A stretch of DNA of 21,330 nucleotides from Penium margaritaceum (lineage: Eukaryota; Streptophyta; Zygnematophyceae; Desmidiales; Peniaceae): assembly GCA_023375785.1 (NCBI GenBank), contig SZWC01001609.1, positions 60,925 to 82,254 of the forward strand. Direction: 5' to 3'. Below the pieces are notes generated by a model. It ran no database searches. It had not been told where the DNA came from and saw nothing but the letters and a program-made list of their open reading frames with translations. Positions 8,014 through 16,565 of this stretch are shown piece after piece. Position numbers and translations under genes: made by a program. The first letter of the stretch is position 1. Each line of letters begins with the position of its first letter.

Positions 8014-11000
8014 AACCACCCCCACCCCGAACAGGCGGAGAGAGGGACCCACCAAAGCGAGATGTCTCACGCTCAAACAGGTGCTCAAAGAATAGGGCGT
8101 CACGAGACTCGATGACGCGGCAACGGGAAGGGTCCCAGAAGCGCCACGCCTTCGAGAAGGGGGAGATACCAAGGAAGATGCACAAACGACCACGAGGGGA
8201 CAATTTGCCGTCACTTTGATCAGTCGGCACCCAGACGGAGGCAAGACAGCCCCACACACGGGCAAGGCGAAGATCCGCACGCTGAGCAGTCCATCGTTCA
8301 AAAGGAGTGACAGTGTGAGGAAGAGGGCCATGAGGGATACAGTTCCAGACCCAAGTCATGTAGGACATGGCCTCAAAAGCAAAGAGTGGGGACTGACCAG
8401 ACGCAGAGAGCAAGGAGCGAACCCCATCCGCAAGAGTGCGGTTCCAGCGTTCAGACACGCCATTTTTTTGGGGGGTGTACGGAGCGGAGGACTCAAGGCG
8501 GACACCACGGGATTCAAGGAAGCGGGACGTGGGACCAAAGAACTCACCACCACGGTCACTGCGAAACACGCGCAATGACCGGAGACAAGCCCGCTCGGCC
8601 TGGGGAAGCCAGGACTCAATGACGTCAGTGACTTCACTTTTGTGTCGCAGGACAAACACCCAACGATAGCGAGAAAATTCATTCGTGAGACACAGGACGT
8701 AACGACCAAGGCCCCCAAGGAAGTCATGTGGCAATGGACCCATAACATCAGCATGGACCAAGTCAAGGGGATGAGAGGTAGTGGACTCAGACGTGGAGAA
8801 GGGTGAACGGTGCATTTTGCCGCTGGCACAGTCCAGGCAAGTGGAAGAGCAGGGTGGAGAGAAGGTGGCAGGGTCAAGGCCGTGTGCAGGCTGGAGGCGC
8901 AGAAGGCGCTGAATGGCAGCAGTGTGAATGTGACAGAGGCGGCGATGCATGAGCTCAGCATGAGCTGGGGATAGCGAAGAGGCAACATGAACAAATGCAG
9001 ACGCAGCGGAAGACGGTGAGAAAATGAGCGGCACACGGAAAAGGCGATCACAGCGTACACCACGAAGAACGACATGGCCAGAGGAACGAAGGGAGATAGA
9101 GGCAAGGCCGCGGCTGGACGAGAAGTCCATGCCCTGATCGTCAAGGGTGGTGACAGAGAGCAGACTGACTTCAAGGTCAGAGACGTACAGAACGTTGGGA
9201 AGGTAGACTGTGCCACCAGGCCCAACAAAACGAACAACACCAACACCTTGGACAGGGAGAAGTTGGCCGGAGCCAGTGCGTACAGAACGGACAGACTGAA
9301 CGGGCCCAAGAGACACAAAGGAAGAACGACAGGAGGTCATATGATGCGTGGCTCCAGAGTCAATGATCCAGAGGCCAGGGGAACCACGTGTGGAGGGGAG
9401 AGCCAAACAGACAGCCACGGTACCACGTGCAGAGGACGACGAGCAAGGACCAAGACGAGAGGGTAACGTGTATGACTACCACTCCTCAATCCATGCACGA
9501 TCATCAGGTAGGTCCCCCTGAACAGCCCCAGAGGATGAGCCACGAAGAGTGGCATCGGACTCACAAACATAAACACGGGACTGGCCACTCATACTCTCAC
9601 CTCCCTGAGAGCGAAGATGAAGAAGCTCGGCAAGCCGTCGCTCGAGGGCGCGCTCCTCGTCCCGGCGATCAGAGCGTTCGGAGGAGCGGTCAGAGGAGCG
9701 GTCTGATGAGCGGTCGGAGTAGTGACCATCGTCCCGTCCCCAATGAGGAGCTGAGTAGTGTGAGGATGGAGGACCGTAGTGGGTAGGACCAGACGGTTGG
9801 GGGACCCAGCCCCAGGTGCTAGGAGATGGCGGCGGCTGCTGGAGAGGAGCGAGTGTGGTGGCCAGGGCTGAGGAGGAAGAGGAAGAGGAAACAGTCATGG
9901 CAGTTGCGGCTGATGAGGCTGTGATGCCGGTGCGTGCCCAGTGAGCACGCATGGATGAGGCAAGGCGTGCATCGTCACGTGGAGCGGGGCACTTGGGCGC
10001 CGAGTGACCAGTCGCGCCACAGTTCCAGCAGGTAACGTCTGCGACAGAGGTGGCAGAGCCTCTGCCCCCACGACCACCCCCACGCCCTTTACTTTGTCGG
10101 CCCCCACCACGGCTGGGGCCGGAGCCACTGCTCCCTCCACGGTTGGAAGCCTGAGTGGAGTGGGTGGCAGTCGGGGAAGAGGAAGTGGTGGAGGACGCTG
10201 CAGTAGAAGAGGATGGTGAGGAGGTGATGATAGTTGCAATGGCTGCACGATGCATGCGTTTGTTCTGAAGGGCATTCCACCAGTCGGTGAGACGTGCAGC
10301 AGTGAAGTCAAAGAGGGGACCAATGCCCGGTGGGGCATCGGCAGGGACAGGAGACGATGCAAGGCGCTCAAGCTCAGCCTGAGACACATGGAGATAAAGA
10401 TCTGATAGCTCGGGAATGAGGCCAGCAACAATGGAAAGGCAGGCCGAGAGGGGACCTGGTGCAGCCTTCCCAAGGTCACGTAGGAGCCGCAAACTGCGGG
10501 CCCAGTATTCGTCTGCAGTCTCATCCGCTCGCATCTGCAGTGTGTTGAACTGAATAGTGAGAGCACTTTGGGCGGCATGCCCAGTTACTGTCTTGCGGTG
10601 GCGGATGAGTGCATAGGCACCGACTGGATCAGCACTTGTGCATCGGATAGGGTCGGCATTGTACGTGCCGATGTCGTCCAAGAGATTTTCCGGTCCAGCG
10701 TTGATGAGAGCCCGAACAGCACGGGCGGCCTCCGTCGGCTGCGGCACAAAAGGTGCCTTGGCAGGAGAGTAGTACTCCCACAACAACTCACCTTGGGCCC
10801 ACGCACTGAAGCGTGTCTCCCAGGAGGTGAAGGTGAGCTTCGAGGTGAATTGAGGTGGCGGCGTCTCGAAGTCTTTCTGGCGCGCTGGTGGGAGAGCCCG
10901 AGCTGAGGCCCCCCCGGCTGAAAAAGCAGGGGAGGAGGCGTTGGCAACGCCACCAGCAGGCGGAACAGATGAGTCTGTGGACCCTGATTGGTCTGCAGTG

Positions 11001-11182
11001 AAAGCTGCAGCAAACGCTGGTACAACACAGAGACGTTCTATAACCAATGTAGCTATTGTGGCAGCTAACTCCTGTTGTGCGTCATGCTCACGATCAAGCT
11101 CATCCTGTGCCTTTCGGCGCTCGGCTTGTGCTTCACTAAGGGCGGCCTGAAGAGCCTATAGCTTATCCTCTGGGCCAGGCAT
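7990..11182 (-). CDS. Copia Gag, protease and integrase part
   Basis: The only plausible ATG (11180-11182) begins MPGPEDKL, then TAG at codon 9 (11156-11158), then a charged coiled-coil-like stretch ALQAALSEAQAERRKAQDEL. Gag follows with LTFTSWETRFSAWAQGELLW and a CCHC knuckle CWNCGATGHSAPKC near 9990-10032. After an Arg/Ser repeat (DRSSDRSSERS) comes TAG at 9476-9478 in the same frame. The protease has WIIDSGATHHM (active Asp near 9361). The GAG-pre-integrase HHCC motif includes HRRLCH and CLDCASGK. Integrase shows HADVMGP, RSDRGGEF and NGVSERWN (D-D-E). Copia elements normally encode all this as one polyprotein, so the TAGs are either sense codons or recent lesions. The frame is lost at about 7966-8011 by a 1-bp indel. 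Confidence 0.88.
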
Positions 11183-11271
11183 GATGAGAAGACGAGGGAA
11201 TACGAGAGAGGATGATACCACAAGTAGAGAGCATGAAGCAGTAGCCCAAAAAATAGAAGGATCTCACTGAG

Positions 11272-12033
11272 CTAGTGACGAGGCAGCAGGGTGAAGAGGG
11301 GAGCCACCAATGCCACGGCCGAGGAGAAGAGGACAGCCACCCACCCAGCAGCTGCTACAGTCAGGCACAGAAGGCCGGTGACGGAGGCTCCTGCCACGGC
11401 CGCAGATGCAGAGGCGATAAGCACCCCTGTGGTGACGTGAGAGTTGAGCTCGCGTGGAGCTCCAGTAGATGTCAAGACAGCTGCTGTTGTGGACGCTCGG
11501 ATGGAACCGACGGCGGTTGAAGTGGCGTCAGCTACGGACGATGCAGCAATGGCTACAGATGCTGCTGCTGCGATGACCCGTGTGGCAATGTTTGCAGCGG
11601 TAGCGGCAAGCAGTGTGAGAGAAGCTATTGCGTGCGCGTAGGCGTCGACTGCCCGTCCCACGACTGTCTGAGTGGGAGCCCTGCAAGCACGGGCTGTGGC
11701 AGCAAAAGTAGCTGCAGCCCTTGCTGTTGCGTCAAGGATGGCTCCCGCAAGGCCGATGGAGTCGGTATGGACCGGGAGCACAGGGATGACGCCTGGAACC
11801 TCAGGCACTGGAGGTGGTTCAGAAGATGGAACAGCAGCTGGAGAGGGACTGGCAGTTGAGTTGGCGGAAGAGGCAGCTGTGGAGGGTGCAAATCCGGGTG
11901 GAGGTTGCATGGCCGGAGAGCGAGGAGGTGACTTTGGTAAGTCGTCCGCGGTGTAGACTTGGCGGTTGATTTCTTCCTCACGAGCCGCTGCTACTCTCTC
12001 TACGTCGTCTCGCCAATAGTTGGCATCCAGCAT
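11272..12033 (-). CDS. Extra ORF between primer site and gag
   Basis: A sense-strand frame fills most of the 1.46-kb leader. It is open from about 12575, but its first ATG is at 12031-12033, giving 253 residues. The N-terminal part is acidic and Pro-rich (LDANYWRDDVERVAAAREEE, then PPGFAPSTAASS). The last 120 residues are Ala/Val/Thr-rich, ending in a long hydrophobic stretch (about 45 residues, including TGLLCLTVAAAGWVAVLF) that could form one or two membrane helices. It ends at TAG 11272-11274. If that is read through, another hydrophobic run (ILLFFGLLLHALYLW) follows and the frame overlaps gag. I do not recognise a family. It may be a chance frame in GC-rich DNA; length and orientation argue mildly for coding. 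Confidence 0.45.
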   Translation of the reverse strand: MLDANYWRDDVERVAAAREEEINRQVYTADDLPKSPPRSPAMQPPPGFAPSTAASSANSTASPSPAAVPSSEPPPVPEVPGVIPVLPVHTDSIGLAGAILDATARAAATFAATARACRAPTQTVVGRAVDAYAHAIASLTLLAATAANIATRVIAAAASVAIAASSVADATSTAVGSIRASTTAAVLTSTGAPRELNSHVTTGVLIASASAAVAGASVTGLLCLTVAAAGWVAVLFSSAVALVAPLFTLLPRH

Positions 12034-12647
12034 GCAAAACCAGAGCGGAGTGTCGTCGTCGCGGGGGGTAGGAGGGTCGTAGTCTTGAGGGTCCTCACAC
12101 CCGTGTTCTGCGTAGCGTGCTGCAGTGCGAGTGGAGTCAAGGTCCTCGTCCGGTGGTCCGTCAAGGGGCGGAGAATCCAGGGTGCCTGGTGTGGCTGAAG
12201 ATGCAGCCGCGGGTGAGAGAGGGGAATGTGGCAGGGTCCGCCGAGGAATGCAAGATATTGCTCTGCGCTGCAGGTTATCAGGCTGCCCGAGAGTCACGGA
12301 GGGCCGGGGCAGTCGAGGGTGGCCAAGAGTGGTCACAGGGCCCGTGAAGAGGAGCTCTGAGAGGTTGCAGATGCAACTGAGAACTGGGCGGAGATGCGTA
12401 GGAGAAGCCGCCGAGAGCAGTGTTCGCGGAGGGATGACGTGACACCCGCGGTGCCCCAGAGATTCGAGGCAGCCAGCGGCGACGGGTGCCAGGTGTGAAG
12501 AAAACGGGGCGGAAAAGCAGCAGCACCCAGATGTGCTGCAGACCAATGAGACGGCTGGTGGGAGAACCGGCCGGACTCACGAGAACTGTGGGCCACGCGA
12601 AGATTCGAGGGTCCAGGATCGACGAGCGGCAGGAGTGGATCCACGCT

Positions 12648-12659
12648 GCTCTGATACCA
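12648..12659 (-). promoter_or_regulatory. Copia primer-binding site (initiator Met-tRNA)
   Basis: Minus strand TGGTATCAGAGC directly follows the 5' LTR end. It is complementary to the 3' end of plant-type initiator methionine tRNA, the usual primer for Copia and many Gypsy elements. Confidence 0.88.
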
Positions 12660-13287
12660 GTAGTGGCTAGTGTGATACTTGACTAGCCTGTGGTGTGTGA
12701 GGCGGGTGACGGCAACGCATGAGAACCGCCATGAATGCAGTAAGCTTGCCCTTAGAAAACTTCCACACTTCACCAAGACAAGTAACAGGAGGGGGAGCGA
12801 GCGAACCTAGAACCGGTGAGCGCTCACCCACCACAAGCGACGAGCTCGAGTGGATGAGCGCCGCCACCCGGGGGTCGAGCCCGACAACTCGGAATCAACC
12901 GGTGGCGGCTTCTCACCGATGCACGGTCAGAACCGGCATGGTGGCCCCCTGAGGATGAGCACCCGGGAACTATGCAACTCCCCCACCACATGCAAGGCAA
13001 GGCAATATGAAGCAGGGCACGACAGTAAGAGTGTACGTGCCAAGCATCTATCGCATCAGTGAGAGTCATATAGAGTCAGAGAGATTCATGCAATGGTCTC
13101 GGCTGTGCCAACGAGCTCTCCTGGGTCCAGCAGCAGTAGTAGATTGATGGCGTCAACAGCTCCAACCATGATGGTCACATTGGACGCTTCCCAGGGGGAG
13201 ACCATTGTCATTTAATCTGTACAGAGTGTGTGTAGAGTTTTAGAGGCAAGAGGGCACAGAGTTGTGAGTGGCCAACGAACTTGAACA
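12660..13287 (-). repeat. Copia 5' LTR
   Basis: Partner of 5137-5764. On the minus strand it runs from TGTTCAAGTTCG to CACTAC. It should hold the element promoter. A TATA-like CTATATG lies at 13067-13073, about 215 bp into the LTR, and is conserved in the other copy. Confidence 0.92.
13067..13073 (-). promoter_or_regulatory. Possible TATA box in Copia LTR
   Basis: CTATATG on the minus strand is the best TATA-like word I found in the LTR and is present in both copies. The position would suit the U3/R border. It is a short motif, so support is weak. Confidence 0.25.
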
Positions 13288-13504
13288 CTCGGGACACTCC
13301 GAAGGCCTGCCGTGTCGTCGCGCTCTCCTCCACCATATACCCCCAATGTGGGTATATGGGTAATCCATCAGCGTAGGTCGTGATGGGTGGAAGCCACATA
13401 AACCAACACTCTCCCTGGCTGACATGGCAGTTCAACGCCAGAAGAAAGTGAACCAAGGCATGGAACAACAATGTATGGCAAGCCATAATATGCATGAGTG
13501 AACT

Positions 13505-13557
13505 TACACACACACACACACACATACACACACACATATACACACAGACACACACAG

Positions 13558-13588
<31 letters not shown>
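13505..13588. repeat. CA microsatellite in outer LTR
   Basis: About 84 bp of (CA)n with CATA and CAGA interruptions. The Val/Cys-rich minus-strand ORFs here are repeat artefacts. Confidence 0.85.
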
Positions 13589-13604
13589 TCTGCTATCCAT
13601 CTAG

Positions 13605-13977
13605 GGTCTTCCTGGACACTGGCACAGCCCACCAAGTGTTTGGGTCTCGACCATGAGAGGACTGATGCACACGTACACAAACCAGAGTAATGCACATCAT
13701 ACACATGTCAGACGACAAGATGGTCTCCTCGTGACACTGGCGGTACCAGGGCCCGGGTCTCGAATGCTACAAGCAATCCAACACAATAGTGTCATCATCC
13801 TAACATAGGATCATGGGAGGATCTCCTTGTAACACGGGTGCAACGCACCACGTGTCCGGGTCTCGACCAACAGCTCGCATGAACATGCCACACATAGTAT
13901 AGCCACACACCAAGACATACGATCACATGGTCTCCTCGTGACACTGGTACAACGCACCAAGTGTCCGGGTCTCGACC
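13605..13977. repeat. LTR hairpin modules, proximal set
   Basis: Four copies of a ~50-bp module begin at about 13605, 13722, 13819 and 13929, so spacing is roughly 100-117 bp. Each runs from GGTCTCCTCG (or a close variant) to CGGGTCTCGA. Between the ends is an inverted repeat whose sequence differs while pairing is kept: ACACT/AGTGT in copy 1, CTGG/CCAG in copy 2, ACACG..GGTGC/GCACC..CGTGT in copy 3, GACACT..GGT/ACC..AGTGTC in copy 4. Confidence 0.6.
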
Positions 13978-14117
13978 AACAGGGTGCTACCATCTACATG
14001 CAGCTGTGCGAGCATGTAGCATGAGCCACATGCGGGATGCTGTAGATGCTCACAACAGAGCATGGACCTCGCCATGCATCTCCTATGACGTCGCATGAGT
14101 TCGAGGTCCACACAACA

Positions 14118-14128
14118 CTCCCCCTGGG
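14118..14128 (-). promoter_or_regulatory. Outer element polypurine tract
   Basis: Minus strand CCCAGGGGGAG followed at once by TGTTGTG. It closely resembles the Copia tract (GGGGGAG then TGTTGAAG) and marks the start of the outer 3' LTR. Confidence 0.65.
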
Positions 14129-14261
14129 CAGATGAACCTGGCAGCGATGTCCTCGATGGAGATGCTGATGTTGTAGCTGAACATATCCTGGCGATGGGTC
14201 ATTTGGTGTGTCCATCATGCAGAGATAGCTCCCCCTGTCACGTGCGAGTCGGCACCCGAGC

Positions 14262-16204
14262 TCAAAGACAAAGTGGTATCTCCGGCTACGACTCCTCACG
14301 TGAATCTGCATCAGCTGGAGTGTACCTGCCCTCGCGTGAGTGCCAAGGATCCCAACTCACAAGCTCTCCTCTCTCTGCTCTACCGCGATGCATCTGTGTA
14401 CAACGAAGGAAGGGGAATGGGCGAGCAGTACGCAAGCGTGGATGAAGTGGCGGAGCTGGCCTCCGAGGCGGGATAGAGCACCCTGAGGCACAAGGGTAGA
14501 CCGCCGGAAGAGGAGAGCTGGAGCGACGAACCGGATCACTACTCATGGATGAAGAGGACGACGGGGTAGGTGAGTCGGGTGGATGAAGGTGCGTGACGGG
14601 AGCAGGAGAAGAAGGGGGAGCGATGATTGGGTCGANNACCCTGAGGCACAAGGGTAGACCGCCGGAAGAGGAGAGCTGGAGCGACGAACCGGATCACTAC
14701 TCATGGATGAAGAGGACGACGGGGTAGGTGAGTCGGGTGGATGAAGGTGCGTGACGGGAGCAGGAGAAGAAGGGGGAGCGATGATTGGGTCGACAGGAGC
14801 CAGGATGGCGGAAGCCAAAGGCACGCTTGCCTCTCCTGTGACAGTGTCTCGAACGGACGACATACTCTGAGCTGGTACAAGATCCTCCCCGAGTATGGGT
14901 GTGCTAGATGCTGCTGGCGGAAGGATCATACCGATAGCAGTGATGCTCCTCTCCTCTGAGAATCGCTCACGCGCGGCCATCACCTCCCGCTATAGCATGA
15001 TAACACGCTCCTTCAGGTCAGCGTAATCTGCCTTGGACATGTGGTGGTTGCCCATGTTTGCCTCGCTGAGGATGAACTCTACCTCACTCGATGCTGCACA
15101 TGCCGACTGCACAACTCGTAAGTACAGCTCCATCTGCATCTTTGCTGCTGAAGACGATGCAACTGGTGCTGTTGCATCCTCCTAGGGGTCAACCAAGCTC
15201 GCAATGTGCGGAGACGCTGGAACATCGGATGCAGCTGCACCTATCGCATCCACATCACAGCTCGTGTTTTTCATGCGAGGAGTGAGCGGTGGCATGCCGA
15301 GAGAGAATGAGAAGGAGTCGTCAGAGTCCGTGGAGAATGTAGAAATGTCGTCCATGCAGGTACAGCCACTCTCAGCGTTGATGTGATCAACAGGGTCACC
15401 AACAGGTGCAAACGAGGGGGCACAACTCAGCTCCTACTGACGATGAGACTCCATCCGAGTGTACGGATCAGCTCCAGTGTCCTCAATTGCCACTGTAGTG
15501 GACACAAGTGTGCAGGAATCCTGCTCGACAATGCCCATCAAGGCGACGGACAAGCATAGCTGGCGCTCACGCACTGTCTCGCCGGGAAGGCTGGTCGCTG
15601 CCACCTGCTCGATGACAGAGTGAGGACCACCATCTGACTCCGTCATGTATGTCGCTGCTCCGTCGTGTGCACGGGAACCCGGAGACTCAGGAAACATGGG
15701 TGACTCCTCACGCTGATGCTGGTCCTCAGGTAGCGCTGATGACACAATGAAGCCTGCTGAGTCTACTGCAGCACGTGTCCTAATGACTCCTCTCAGATCT
15801 GTTGCTCTCAAGAATGCCTCAACCTCCAAAAGACCAACCGGTCGACTCTGCTCATGCACAGCGACTGCTGTCGTACTGGTGTGAATCTCGTGCTCCAACG
15901 CCCCCGGAGATCCGTGTGGGGCATCCTGATCGGCACAATACTCCTGTGCCACCGCCATGCCGCCACCGGTCGGAGTCGCCAGTGGCACCGCCCAAGCACG
16001 CTGCACCTGCACCCGCCGCTGCAGCTGCTGCTGCAGGAGGGCCTCGCCGCCCTCCTGTGAGGGCCCCCACCCCCTCGGAGGGACCCCCTCGATCCCCATT
16101 AGCCGGCCACTCTGAGGGGGCCCGTCGGCCCCTTTCGCCCCCCTCTCCTCCTTTCGAGGGGGCCCTCGGAGGGCCCCGTCGAGCCCCTCCGAGGGGCCCC
16201 TCAA
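14262..16204 (-). CDS. Gag-like protein, C-terminal part (left arm)
   Basis: A continuous minus-strand frame, interrupted only by TAG at 15434, 15182, 14990 and 14286, ends at TGA 14262-14264, 140 bp before the polypurine tract. From about 16035 down to 15196 it is about 80% identical in protein to the right-arm ORF, for example EQSRPVGLLEVEAFLR and SPMFPESPGSR. It continues into a charged helical segment (MSKADYADLKERVIML, then REVMAARERFSEE) and a Pro/Ser-rich tail. The TAG at 15434 aligns with CAG at 18801 in the right arm. Upstream of 16035 the frame runs into GC-rich repeats and is probably not native. The frame crosses the artefactual duplication at 14480-14793, which shifts it in the raw sequence. 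No enzymatic domain is seen. Confidence 0.6.
14480..14793. repeat. 156-bp exact duplication across an NN gap
   Basis: 14480-14635 and 14638-14793 appear identical and are separated only by NN. This is the signature of two overlapping contig ends placed side by side, not a biological repeat. It duplicates about 52 codons and shifts the frame of the Gag-like ORF. Confidence 0.85.
15196..16035 (-). repeat. Long inverted repeat, left arm
   Basis: About 840 bp, reverse-complementary with scattered mismatches to 18201-19044. The arms have diverged by roughly 20% in protein and share one reading frame, so they are two separate copies of a coding segment. A recent palindromic misassembly would be near-identical. 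Confidence 0.8.
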
Positions 16205-16330
16205 AGGGGCCCGTCGGCCCCCGTCGGTTGACCGACAGAGGGGCCGACAGTGGATAGGGGCCGACCCCCCCCCTCTCCGTCTGCCACTCGCTCACTCGCG
16301 AAGCGAGCGAGCGAGCAGCGAACGGGAGGG
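16036..16330. repeat. GC-rich palindromic GGGCCC cluster
   Basis: Words such as GAGGGGGCCC, GGGCCCTCGG and GAGGGGCCCC, along with their complements, recur densely and can fold in many ways. A short CTCGC/GCGAG hairpin lies near 16295-16307. The segment marks the junction between the two opposed Gag-like pieces. Confidence 0.55.
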
Positions 16331-16565
16331 AGGCCCGGACAAGCCGAACAACCACCCCCCCTCTCCCCTTATTTTCTTCGCTGCCCCAGCTTTGGGAGAA
16401 TCAAGAATTGGGGGTACAAGTGAAAAAAAATGAAAAGGGGGACGCCTAAAAGCGATTGGGAAAGAGGAAAAAAATGGCGAGCAGAGGGGAGAAGGGAAAA
16501 AAAGGGGTGAAGGGTGAGGGCAACAACAAAAAAACACAAAGGGGGGCGTAAGGGCAAGAGAATAA
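16331..16565. other. Purine-rich low-complexity tract
   Basis: Plus strand is dominated by A and G runs (GGGAAAAAAAGG type). No coding signal is visible. A TAA at 16563 opens the frame of the downstream Gag-like ORF. Confidence 0.5.

Larger units (their letters stand above)
5137..13287 (-). mobile_element. Nested Ty1/Copia LTR retrotransposon, nearly complete
   Basis: An 8.15-kb element on the minus strand with two 628-bp LTRs, primer site, 1.46-kb leader, Gag-Pol frame in Copia order (Gag, protease, integrase, RT, RNase H), and polypurine tract. About 11 LTR differences over 628 bp (roughly 98% identity by eye) indicate a recent insertion. It interrupts the 3' LTR of the outer element, flanked by CTCGG. 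Apparent damage is four in-frame TAG codons and one 1-bp frameshift near 8.0 kb. If UAG is sense, only the frameshift separates it from an intact polyprotein. Confidence 0.9.
13288..14117 (-). repeat. Outer element 3' LTR, proximal part
   Basis: On the minus strand it starts TGTTGTGTGGACC immediately after the polypurine tract at 14118 and runs to 13288, where the nested Copia interrupts it. It begins with the right copy of the CTCGG duplication (13288-13292). It contains a CA microsatellite and four hairpin modules. No partner is available because the other LTR is truncated at an N, so this boundary rests on polypurine tract and TG start. Confidence 0.65.

Noticed and set aside
9476..9478. 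Programmed UAG read-through between Copia Gag and Pol, as in some retroviruses
   Set aside because: It would explain one TAG but not the others at 11156, 7239 and 6651; the downstream context (TCA TAC) is not the known CARYYA read-through signal.
13208..13704. Minus-strand Val/Cys-rich ORFs
   Set aside because: Produced by the CA microsatellite.
13505..13977. CRISPR-like array from the spaced LTR modules
   Set aside because: Modules are degenerate with variable interiors that pair, lie in an LTR, and the window is eukaryotic.
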